A stretch of DNA of 47,500 bases from positions 172,501 to 220,000 of the forward strand of contig CAJNDS010002770.1 in NCBI GenBank assembly GCA_905221605.1, read 5' to 3'. Positions 40,433 to 47,500 of the stretch are shown here, in pieces. A program made the position numbers and the translations under genes. Source of the stretch: Symbiodinium natans (lineage: Eukaryota > Sar > Dinophyceae > Suessiales > Symbiodiniaceae). Position 1 is the stretch's first letter. The number at the start of each line of letters is the position of its first letter. The notes under the pieces are model-generated. The model saw only the letters and a program-made list of their open reading frames with translations, was not told the origin of the DNA and searched no databases.

Positions 40433-40545
40433 CTTGGTAGCCCAAGTAACCACACTATCATAAACGGGTGCCCTGGTGTTGGTTGCTTTAGAAGGGTGCC
40501 TTGAACACAAAAGGGGGGGCAAAAGGGTACCACTGGGCTACCAAG
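40433..40545. mobile_element. Family C inverted-repeat element, intact
   Basis: 113 bp, from CTTGGTAGCCCAAGTAACCA to TACCACTGGGCTACCAAG. The ends pair over about 14 bases. Related copies are at 3931 and 12992. No coding frame. Confidence 0.68.
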
Positions 40546-40629
40546 CTAAACCCTAAGCCCTAAACCCCAAGCCCTAAACCCTAAACCCTAAACCCTAAAC
40601 CCCAAACCCTCAATCCTAAACAAGGGCAC

Positions 40630-40710
40630 CATCCGGGCTTTCAGGATTTCGGAGCCCGGGCCCCCGCAATGCGCCTTCCGCTGCTGCCGCTCACGCGCCG
40701 GCTGCCTCGG
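40630..40710 (-). CDS. Putative exon, basic fragment
   Basis: The minus strand after ggttcctgtgggacag opens a frame containing QPARERQQRKAHCGGPGSEI and ending LKARM before GTGCCC. Plus-strand reading is also open (MRLPLLPLTRRLPRLSH). The minus codons look more natural. 81 nt. Unknown function. Confidence 0.35.
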
Positions 40711-41183
40711 CTGTCCCACAGGAACCGGCTTTAGGGATTTAGGTCTAAACCCTAAACCCGCAACCCTAAACCCTGAACCCTAAACCTAAACCCTAAACCC
40801 GAAGCCCTAAACCCTAAACTCTGCGGTTTACATGTAGATGAATTGCCTTATTTGATGGAATGGGATCTTATGATGAAAAGCGGAGCTTTTCCTTTAAGAG
40901 TTGCTGAGGTGTCTGGGTCGCGAGGGTTTATGATTTAGGGTTTAGGGATCTTGCTTAAAGAGCACTGGTCCACAATGTCAATCAAAACTCCCATGGAAGA
41001 CAAGTTGCGCCGGGCCCAACTTGATAGGCATACTGTAGAGAGTAAGAGGAAAGCTAACTGCAATGATCATAGGGATCATAGGGTTTAGGGTTTAGGGTTT
41101 AGGGTTTGGGTCTGTGGCGTGGGGGCCAGGTATGCGGGGGGATGATGAGGCGGGGGGGAAAGAGGAACCATGAGGCTGCTAGA

Positions 41184-41398
41184 CCCCGAACCCTAAACCC
41201 TAAACTTTAAGCCCTAAACCCTCCCTAAACCCTAAACCCTTAAACCCCTAAACCCTAAACCCTCCCTAAACCCTAAACCCTTAACCCTAAACCCTAAACC
41301 CTAAACCCTAAACCCTAAACCCTAAGCCCTAAACCCTAACCCCCTAAACCCCTAAACCCTAAACCCTAAACCCCGAAACCCTAAACCCTAAACCCTAT
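41184..41398. repeat. CCCTAAA array with CCTCCCTAAA breaks
   Basis: About 28 units. The block CCCTCCCTAAACCCTAAACCCTTAAA is present twice (41218 and 41250), a local duplication. Confidence 0.92.
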
Positions 41399-41486
41399 CG
41401 GTTGGAGGGCTCCCACCTGGTCTGCAAGAGGATGTGTCTCAAAAGGGAGCAGGGCTCTCAACAACAACTGGCCCATCCTTACCTGT

Positions 41487-41600
41487 GTTAGGGTTTAGGG
41501 TTTAGGGTTTAGGGTTTAGGGTTTAGGGTTTAGGGTTTAGGGTTTAGGGTTTAGGGTTTAGGGTTTAGGGTTTAGGGTTTAGGGTTTAGGGTTTAGGGGA
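41487..41600. repeat. Longest perfect TTTAGGG array, about 16 units
   Basis: Uninterrupted G-type heptamers between two unrelated unique islands. Confidence 0.96.
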
Positions 41601-41909
41601 AGCCCTCACAGCCACCACCAACCCCGAAAGAAATAGTCCAAGCACCCCCAAAAAAGTCAAACCCGTCCTGAATAAAACATCTAAACCCTAAACGCTAATC
41701 CCTAAACCCTAAACCCTAAAGCCACCCGGAGCTCGACACCCCAAAGCCCACTTAGACACCTAAAGCACCAAACCCAAACCCTGCAATCAAACACCCCAAA
41801 CATCCCAAACACCCCAAGCCCCCAGCGAACCAAAAAAAAAACCGCCAACCCCTAAGCCCTAGACCCAAAGCCCTAAACCCCGAACCCTGACCCGAATCCC
41901 TAAAGCCGC

Positions 41910-42050
41910 ACCCCTAAACCCTAAACCCTAAACCCTAAACCCTAAACCCTAAACCCTAAACCCTAAACCCTAAACCCTAAACCCTAAACCCTAAACCCTA
42001 AACCCCGAAAGCCTAAAGCCTAAAGCCTAAAGCCTAAACCCTAAACCCCA
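41910..42050. repeat. CCCTAAA array passing into GCCTAAA units
   Basis: Thirteen or more perfect C-type units followed by four tandem AAGCCTA units, then by the exon at 42061. Confidence 0.94.
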
Positions 42051-42060
42051 CTGCCCACAG

Positions 42061-42168
42061 CTCCAGCCGGGTCGCCGCAGCAAGCGCTTGCTGGGCGGCA
42101 AGGTTTGCGAGTGCTTTAGGCCTCACAAAAAACTCATGGGATCCCATGACGTCAAGTGCCTAACTTAA
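42061..42168 (+). CDS. Putative exon, basic Cys-containing fragment
   Basis: The acceptor accccactgcccacag opens a 35-codon frame containing GRRSKRLLGGKVCECFRPHK followed by KLMGSHDVKCLT and TAA at 42166. A GTTTGC donor-like site inside (42103) could end the exon early. The Lys/Arg cluster and CEC look like a real basic motif. Family unknown. Confidence 0.42.
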   Translation, partial: LQPGRRSKRLLGGKVCECFRPHKKLMGSHDVKCLT

Positions 42169-42529
42169 GGTTTCAGGGCTTGGGATACTCCAGCCGCACA
42201 CCTAAACCCCAAACCCCCAAACCCGGAAACTAAGCTTGGGCCTTAGGTCTTTCTTGAGGGAATGAATGGTACTTGAGGTGGAGGTGGCAATGTAGGGTTT
42301 AGGGTTTAGGGTTTAGGGTTTAGGGTTTGGGGCTCTTGGAGACAAGCCGTCGGGTTGAGGGTTTGGGGATTTAGAGTATTAGGGAGGGTTAGGGTTGAGG
42401 GTTTAGGGGCTTCAGGGGTCTAGGGTTGGGGTTGAGGGTTTGTGTCTTATAGGGCATTTAGGGATTTAGGTATAGGGTTCAGGGTTTAAGGGTAGGGGTT
42501 TTAGGGGGCTTAGGCAGTGTCCAGTAAAT

Positions 42530-42678
42530 CTTAGGGTAGATACATGGTCCCTTACTTTGGGCCCTTTAATGGGGAGCCCTTATACAACACTCATATACCC
42601 GATACAACCCAAGGGCCCATACTTCGGAGCCCAATCAAGGAGGTAAGGGACCACACTGAGGGACCATGCAGCTAGCCC
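42530..42678. mobile_element. Family B inverted-repeat element
   Basis: About 149 bp, from CTTAGGGTAGATACATGGTC to GAGGGACCATGCAGCTAGCC. Contains GGGCCCATACTTCGGAGCCC as in the copy at 14406. Third near-complete copy of the family. Confidence 0.65.
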
Positions 42679-43124
42679 AAAACCCTAAACCCGAAACCCT
42701 CAAAGCCCTGACCCTAATCCCTAAACCCTAAACCCTAAACCCTAAACCCGAAACTTAGACTAAGCAAACGCCCCTAAGGCTCAAGAGGGCGGCTTCGGGG
42801 ATCTCAGGTTCCCAGGCGGGCCCCTGAAGCTGAAACCCCACACCCGGAGTCCTGCTCATACTTTGTGGAAAATCCTATGCTGCATGGGGGTTTAGGGTTT
42901 AGGGTTTAGGGTTTGTTTAGGGTTTGTTTAGGGTTTGTTTAGGGTTTAGGGCTTAACCAGGGCATGAACTCTGTTAAGCTCGGGCTGCAGCCCGAGGCTT
43001 TATCTTTAGAAAGCGGCCTGTGGAACTAATACAGGAGTCGGAATGATTACGAATATTTTCCCTTAGGGTTTAGGGACTTATGGTCCCTTAAAAGCTATGC
43101 TCTATAGTGCCCCCCCCCCCCCCC

Positions 43125-43387
43125 AAGACCGCGGCAGCCGGGCCGGTCTCTTGTGTGGCCGTATGGCCGGCCCTACTTGGCCGCGGCGTCCGTGGCAGAT
43201 GCACTTGACGAGGGTGGGCGTCGGACTGGAGATGTACCTCGGACTTGGCAGGGCCCAGGTGAAACCGAGTCCCGGGCAAAGCAACTGCCAGCCTCTTGGC
43301 TCACATCTTCGCCTCCTCCAAAAGTGCATCGCATGTCTTCTGGCCGTCAGACCCAAACATCGGCGGCCAGATCCGATATCTGCTTCG
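43125..43387 (-). CDS. Two-exon model with 61-bp intron, unknown protein
   Basis: Minus strand. Exon a, 43387-43305, enters after ccctactttgggcgcag, contains IWPPMFGSDGQKTCDALLEE and ends AKI with donor GTGAGC. The intron (43304-43244) ends ggccctgccaag. Exon b from 43243 continues in phase as PRYISSPTPTLVKCICHGRR followed by GQVGPAIRPHKR, and ends near a 14-nt C run. Codons of exon b strongly prefer G/C at third positions. The join preserves the frame, which supports the model. A plus-strand frame (AAASVADALDEGGRRTGDVP) competes, so the strand is not secure. Confidence 0.38.
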
Positions 43388-43722
43388 CTGCGCCCAAAGT
43401 AGGGCTTTCGAGGGTTGAGGGTGTCGGGTGTCTAGGTTCTCTTTGGGGGAGGGGGGGGGGTGGCTCTTTTGCAAGCAGTCCAATTTGCAGAGGGCATCAA
43501 CTATGAGGGTACTCTTAATTCGAGCAACCTCCACTTGCACCCAACTGCCTACACACGGCCTAAACTCCATAGCAGCCACCCCACCGTCGTTTCAGCCAAC
43601 TTTTGCTTTTCAACCCTCTTCCCTAAACCCTGAACCCTCAACTGCTAAGTCCAAAGCCCTAAATACCCTAAGCTCCAAATTCTAAGAACCAGTTTCAGCC
43701 TTTAAACCTTCAAGCCCCAAAC

Positions 43723-43825
43723 GCCAAACCCTAAACCCCAAATCCTAAACCCTAGACCCCAAACCCTAAACCCTAAACCCCAAACCCCAAACCCTAAACC
43801 CCAAACCCTAAACCCTAAACCCTGA
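43723..43825. repeat. CCCTAAA / CCCCAAA array
   Basis: About 14 units with alternating variants. Confidence 0.9.
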
Positions 43826-43827
43826 AC

Positions 43828-43921
43828 TCCGCGCTGTGCGCCTTGGATGCGCTCAAGGCGGCTGGCTTCCGAGAAGTGGGTGTCAGTCCACGGGCCTGCG
43901 CTCAGGAGTCGAATGGAAAAG
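43828..43921 (+). CDS. Putative exon, unknown protein fragment
   Basis: The plus frame contains DALKAAGFREVGVSPRACAQ, preceded by SALCAL and followed by ESNGK, up to AAAAG and a GTTGGGTTTAGG donor-like site. Codons are well biased and the helix-turn look (ALDALKAAGF) is typical of Rossmann-like or methyltransferase folds, but that alone does not identify it. Between a C-type and a G-type array, in the usual order. Confidence 0.48.
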
Positions 43922-43923
43922 GT

Positions 43924-44098
43924 TGGGTTTAGGGTTTAGGGTTTAGGGTTTAGGGTTTAGGGTTTAGGGTTTAGGGTTTAGGGTTTAGGGTTTAGGGTTT
44001 AGGGTTTAGGGTTTCGGGTTTAGGGTTTAGGGTTTGGGGTTTGGGGTTTGGGGTTTGGGGTTTGGGGTTTGGGGTTTGGGGTGTAGGGTTTAGGGCTA
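43924..44098. repeat. TTTAGGG array passing into TTTGGGG units
   Basis: About 12 perfect heptamers (43926-44010), then eight tandem TTTGGGG variants. Confidence 0.94.
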
Positions 44099-44212
44099 GG
44101 GCGCCAGCGCTTTGGCTTTGAGTGCAAGTAAGACAACTGAAGCGCACGAAATTGGATTTACGCCCTCCCTTTCCTAACCTGAATACCCTAATAACCGAAT
44201 ACCCAAAAACCC

Positions 44213-44283
44213 TGAACCCTAAACCCTAAACCCTGAACCCTAAACCCTAAACCCTAAACCCTAAACCCTAAACCCTAAACCCT
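44213..44283. repeat. CCCTAAA array
   Basis: Ten units. Confidence 0.93.
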
Positions 44284-44315
44284 GATAAGAACCAACCTTT
44301 GCTCAACCCCGCCAG

Positions 44316-44377
44316 ACCTCCAGAAAGTCCTCAAGAAGCTGGGGTCCAGAGTTCAACCCTCAGCCCCTAAACCCTAA
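44316..44377 (+). CDS. Putative short exon
   Basis: The acceptor cctttgctcaaccccgccag opens a frame reading DLQKVLKKLGSR and then VQPSAPKP with TAA in the next telomeric array (44375). A GTTCAA site after CCAGA may be the donor. The start resembles a short helix. Too short to classify. Confidence 0.4.
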
Positions 44378-44458
44378 ACCCTAAACCCTAAACCCTAAAC
44401 ACTAAACCCTAAACCCTAAACCCTAAACCCTAAAACCCTAAAACCCTAAAACCCTAAC

Positions 44459-44548
44459 CCCCAAGCCTGGGCGAAAGGAGGCGCCCGCCGACTGCGGCCG
44501 GGCCCGCGGCTTGGGCCCCGGCGGCCTCTGGGGGCTGGGCCTTGGCGG
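44459..44548 (-). CDS. Putative exon, Ala/Pro-rich
   Basis: The minus strand enters after CCCCCAAACCCTGCAG (telomeric variant) and contains AKAQPPEAAGAQAAGPAAVG followed by GRLLSPRLG, ending before GTTAGGGTTTTAGG. Very high G+C. The composition fits a disordered linker. Both boundaries would be made by telomeric units. Confidence 0.42.
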
Positions 44549-44554
44549 CTGCAG

Positions 44555-44885
44555 GGTTTGGGGGTTCGGGGTTTAGGGTTTGGGGTTTAGGGTTTGGGGT
44601 TTAGGGTTTAGGGTTTGAGTTCGGGGTTTGGGTTTGGGGTTTCGGGTTTGGGGTTTAGTGTTTAAGGTTTGGGGTTTAGGGTTTGGGTTTAGGGTTTATG
44701 GTTTGGGATTTAGGGTTTGGGGTTTGGGATATATGGTTTGGGATTAGGGTCTGGGGGTTGGGGTTTGGGGTTTGGTGTTTGGGGATTAGGTCTTGGGGTA
44801 TGGGGTTTGGGGTTTAGAGTATTGGTTTGCGGTTTAGGGTTTATAGGGTTTATAGGGTTTAGGGTTTCGGGTTTGGGCTTAGGGT
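44555..44885. repeat. Long degenerate TTTGGGG / TTTAGGG tract
   Basis: 330 bp of G-type variants with TTTGGGG, TTCGGG, TTTATGG and TTGGGAT units, the most diverged large tract in the window. Frames of 89 and 106 codons across it are repeat-encoded. Confidence 0.9.
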
Positions 44886-44948
44886 GCAGGTTCTTGGCTC
44901 CGCCGGCGACGAAAGGCCATGCTTCTCGCAATACCCTCGAATCCCTTT
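44859..44948 (-). CDS. Putative last exon, Cys/His-containing
   Basis: The minus strand after aaacccagggaggtttcag-like sequence (AG at 44949) reads KGIRGYCEKHGLSSPAEPRT and then CTLSPNPKP with TAA at 44859. The last residues are telomere-encoded, so the true exon may end earlier. Flanks are G-type left and C-type right. Confidence 0.35.
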   Translation of the reverse strand, partial: KGIRGYCEKHGLSSPAEPRTCTLSPNPKP

Positions 44949-45057
44949 CTGAAACCTCCCTAAACCCAAAAGGCCCTAAACTGTAAACCCCAAAAGCCCT
45001 AAACCCAAAACCCGAAGACCCCAAACCCAAACCCTAAACCCGAAACCCTCTACCCCA

Positions 45058-45535
45058 TAATGTCGTATCCTGATTAGTCTGGACCCCCTCAATAATGAAA
45101 AGTTTTCCAAAAATTATTCAGGAGACCCAAATTCGATTGCCCCCCCACGATAAAGTAAAGTTTTTCGGGCATGGGTTTCGGAACAGAGAAAAAAAGAGAA
45201 GAAAATATTTATTACTGAGCTTGCCGGAGCTTTCCTGAGCTGAGCTCATCTGAGCTTACCTGAGCTTACCTAAGTTTACCTGAGCTCTTACCTTTAGCTT
45301 TAATTACTGAGCTTACCTGAGCTTTCCTGAGCTTACCTGAGCTTACCTGAGCTGAGCTCATCTGAGCTTACCTGGGCTTAATTATGTAAGAGGAGAGGGA
45401 AAGGAAGAGGAGAGGAAGAGGAGAGGGAAGAGGAGCGAAGAGGAAATGAAGAGGAGCCGGTGGGGGGGGGCCCGGGGCCGAAAATTAGTTTGGGGGGGGG
45501 GGGGGGGCCCTCACACTAATCAGGATACCACATTA
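45058..45535. mobile_element. Family F inverted-repeat element, 478 bp
   Basis: The left end TAATGTCGTATCCTGATTAG and the reversed right end TAATGTGGTATCCTGATTAG agree over at least 21 bp, continuing into C-rich sequence. The interior has no open gene and instead holds a GAGCTTACCT repeat array, an AG-rich stretch and poly-G runs. Probably a non-autonomous DNA transposon that captured simple repeats. Confidence 0.7.
45213..45378. repeat. (TGAGCTTACC)n decanucleotide array
   Basis: About 14 imperfect 10-mers based on GAGCTTACCT, with GAGCTGAGCTCATCT marks at two places, followed by a GGAGAGGAAGA purine run at 45390-45448. Lies inside the family F element. Confidence 0.9.
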
Positions 45536-45551
45536 CCACATTACCCAAAAG

Positions 45552-45682
45552 GCCCTAAACCCTAAACCCAAACCCTAAACCCTATAAACCCTAAACCCAA
45601 ACCCTAACCCTAAACCCCTACCCTAAACCCTAAACCCTAAACCCTAAACCCTAAACCCTAAACCCTAAACCCTAAACCCTAA
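45552..45682. repeat. CCCTAAA array
   Basis: About 17 units, perfect at 45625-45682, ending directly at the micro-exon at 45684. Confidence 0.93.
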
Positions 45683-45683
45683 G

Positions 45684-45719
45684 TCCCCACATCGTTTTCC
45701 GCACCGAGTGCTCGGCCAG
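45684..45719 (+). CDS. Putative micro-exon with GTAAGA donor
   Basis: 36 nt. The frame reads HIVFRTECSAR and is followed by the consensus donor GTAAGA at 45720. The preceding AACCCTAAACCCTAAG would give the acceptor. Third positions favour C/G. Very short, so the call depends on the splice context. Confidence 0.38.
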
Positions 45720-45899
45720 GTAAGATGGCCGGCGCGGGAGGGCTGCACAGGATCCCTGGGGCTTTAAGCCGCCGAAGCGCAGCTTTAGGTGGGGCGGGGG
45801 GGGGGGGGGGGGGGTTAGGCAGGGTTAGGGTTTAGGGTTTAGGGTTTAGGGTTCAGGGTTCAGGGCTTAGGGTTTAGGGTTTAGGGGTTAGGGGTTAGG

Positions 45900-46550
45900 G
45901 GTTTGAGTTTGGGGTTTCGGGTGCAGGGGTTTAAGAGTGTAGGGCTTAGGGAGGTTGAGTTTGGAGTTCAGGGTTTGGGGGTCATAGGGTTTGGGGTTAA
46001 GAGCTTAGGGTTCAAGGGCCTCGCGAGTTGAGGGCTTATGGGGATCGGAGTATGGGGCATTTAGCGGTTCAGGGGGGTTCAAGAGTGCTAAAGGGTTCAA
46101 GATTGCTCTTTGGGAAAGGGCGCGTGGTTAAGGCCTGGCTTCACTGGAGTTCTGGGATGTTGGGGTCTCCTAATATAGGCCCCTAAGTAGCAGGATCCTA
46201 AGGTACCCCCAATATCGTAAATCCCCATTTCGTGTTTAGGGCCTCGGTTTTGCGAATCCTAAACACTAAACCCTGATTTTCATGTATTTAGTGTTTAGGC
46301 TTTGAAAAAGCGGACAAGTTGTGTAAGAAGGTCAGGCCGAATGCATGTCCAGGCGACTAAACCCTGAACCCTGAAACCCCAAAACCTAAGCCCTAAAACC
46401 CAGGAGTAACCTCTGAAACAAAGGGTGTCCTTTTTGGTTTAAAAGGGCTTCGCCGTCAGGGCTGCGGGTTGGGATAAGTTCTGGGACCCCGAGTTGGCCC
46501 TCATTCCCCCTTTGAGGGTTTAGGTTCCCTTACAAGCCTAGTCCTCCGCA
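45900..46550. other. Non-coding stretch with telomeric variants
   Basis: Scattered TTTAGGG, TTCAGGG and TTTGGGG variants up to 46060. A palindromic-looking 46220-46300 piece (GTTTAGGG..CCTAAACACTAAACCC) carries short telomere-like words. No gene seen. Confidence 0.5.
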
Positions 46551-46552
46551 TC

Positions 46553-46612
46553 AGGGTTTAGGGTTTAGGGTTTAGGGTTTAGGGTTTAGGGTTTAGGGTT
46601 TAGGGTTTAGGG
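46553..46612. repeat. TTTAGGG array
   Basis: Eight or nine perfect units. Confidence 0.93.
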
Positions 46613-46797
46613 CATCAACTTACGAAGAGCAAACCCTCATGTTGAACGTGCGTGACCTTTCGTGCCATTGGGCTTGGGGGCGCTTGACGGACCCCAAACT
46701 CCCTAAATTCCGGACTCCCTAAATCCTAAAGTCTAAACCCTACACCCGAAACCCCAAACCCTACAGGAGCGGGGGGGGCGTCGGGGGTGTGGGGAGC

Positions 46798-46906
46798 TTA
46801 GCCTGTAGGTTTGTAGGGCTGCTTGAACTTCAGTCCAAGTGCCTGGACATCTTCCTCTGTGTCACGAATGATGTCGAAGAGCTTCGACCAGAAGCAGACC
46901 TTTCCA
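46798..46906 (-). CDS. Putative last exon, downstream of the RdRP-like fragment
   Basis: The minus strand after ctgatgcatcttcacttag opens a 35-codon frame containing VCFWSKLFDIIRDTEEDVQA followed by LGLKFKQPYKPTG and TAA at 46798. The acceptor is good and the composition is that of a folded helical segment. It lies on the same strand and about 80 bp downstream of the GGDLDGD motif at 47006, so it is probably the next exon of that gene, although no donor in the right phase is obvious. Another frame reads through the intron to TGA at 46830 and looks less natural. Confidence 0.48.
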
Positions 46907-46959
46907 CTAAGTGAAGATGCATCAGTCCGGCTGCATATTGCGACTGCACAAGATCCTGC

Positions 46960-47137
46960 AGCTGGGTCACCATGTCTAGGTCGCCGTCAAGGTCACCCCC
47001 AGCCAGGAGCGAGTTGACCGCCCCTTCTCGGCTGAGAGTGATGGTGTTCACCCAGTGGCACGGTGGCATTGAGCACCACTATGTCACGGGCGCTCTGGCA
47101 TGGGTAGCGCCAGACCAGGTGGTCTTGCAAGCGGGTT
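46960..47137 (-). pseudogene. Cellular RNA-dependent RNA polymerase-like fragment, frame break
   Basis: A strong acceptor (gatcttcactgcctcatcccag) opens a minus-strand frame containing VWRYPCQSARDIVVLNATVP. One frame over, further along, the strand reads VNTITLSREGAVNSLLAGGD and then LDGDLDMV. Eukaryotic RNA-silencing polymerases have a Pro-Cys..Asp-Val/Ile block followed at about 30-45 residues by the catalytic Gly-Gly-Asp-Leu-Asp-Gly-Asp loop, in this order. The two parts here are separated by a one-base shift, either a true frameshift, a very small intron or a sequencing error. The catalytic Asp triad is intact but the usual aromatic residue after the loop is Asp. FG-GAP/VCBS calcium loops (DxDGDGDxD) are the main alternative explanation for the motif. 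Confidence 0.5.
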
Positions 47138-47500
47138 CTGGGATGAGGCAGTGAAGATCCGCGAACTCTCGTGGTTTAGGGTTTAGGGTCTCAGGCCCCT
47201 GATCTCCAACAACCCTGATAGCGCAACACAAGAAGATGGACTCCCGAAATGCGCCCGCCAAAAAACAGTACAAAGGCACTTACAATCAAGTCCCACAGGT
47301 CGCCTGAGAATCTTAAAGCTCCTAATTAAGCAGAAACCTCCTAACATCCCCCCGCTCAAAGAAACAAATGCACAACTCCTCAAACCCTAATGCCTAAACG
47401 CTGAACCCGAAATCCCAAAGTCCTAAACCTGAAACCCTGAATCCTAAACCCGGGACCCTACATCCTAAACCTGAAGCCCTGAAATCCTAAACCCGCCTAA

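Noticed and set aside
44710-45030. 106-codon Asn/Pro/Lys-rich frame
   Set aside because: Encoded by degenerate telomeric heptamers (AACCCTAAACCC reads as NPKP).
46151-46215. Another family A copy (TGGGATGTT at 46153)
   Set aside because: Similarity stops after nine bases; the inner TAACAG/CCTTAAT words are missing.

Overview
The window reads as nuclear DNA of a eukaryote with TTTAGGG-type telomeres. The best guess is a dinoflagellate or a related alga. The reasons are the telomere motif, short coding-looking pieces with strong G/C preference at third codon positions (for example 24 of 26 codons at 24339-24416), intron-like GT/GC..AG boundaries, and very low gene density. A plant, chromerid or other alga with the same telomere repeat is not excluded. 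No rRNA gene, bacterial operon, phage or CRISPR array is seen, and I found no dinoflagellate spliced-leader relic by eye. No complete multi-exon gene can be assembled with confidence.

The dominant structure is a mosaic. Dozens of short tracts of the telomeric heptamer (about 20-200 bp), in both orientations and with many variants, alternate with islands of 60-300 bp of unrelated sequence. Many islands contain a 36-200 bp stretch that looks like an exon: one open frame with biased codons, an AG with a pyrimidine-rich lead at one end, and a GT at the other. These lie on both strands. In most of them the plus-strand order is CCCTAAA tract, exon-like island, TTTAGGG tract. Read in the coding sense, the inter-exon DNA would therefore begin with (G)TTTAGGG and end with CCCTAAA..AG. 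In several cases the telomeric repeat itself supplies the GT or the AG.

Layout: 1-5.9 kb, minus-strand exon-like islands between telomeric tracts, including a possible glutathione S-transferase fragment at 4261-4334. 7.0-7.2 kb, a plus-strand exon. 7.45-12.64 kb, a block without telomeric repeats that holds a 59-codon ORF, a lysine-rich basic ORF and an AT-rich stretch. 12.4-13.5 kb, exons on both strands and two small inverted-repeat elements. 15.5-18.4 kb, minus-strand exons. 20-28 kb, microsatellites, a 190 bp poly-C domain and a nested transposon with a tRNA-like core. 29-34.6 kb, mixed-strand exons and several small elements. 36-45 kb, telomeric variants, a 42-bp tandem array and exons. 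45.0-45.5 kb, a 478 bp inverted-repeat element. 46.8-47.14 kb, a minus-strand fragment with a GGDLDGD motif that resembles cellular RNA-dependent RNA polymerase.

At least six families of small non-autonomous inverted-repeat elements are scattered through the window. The best supported is 102-103 bp long, has several intact copies, and shows likely 8-bp target duplications. No transposase gene is visible. Exon-like calls rest on reading frame, codon bias and splice-site appearance only. They are hypotheses, and open frames of this length are common by chance in G+C-rich DNA.
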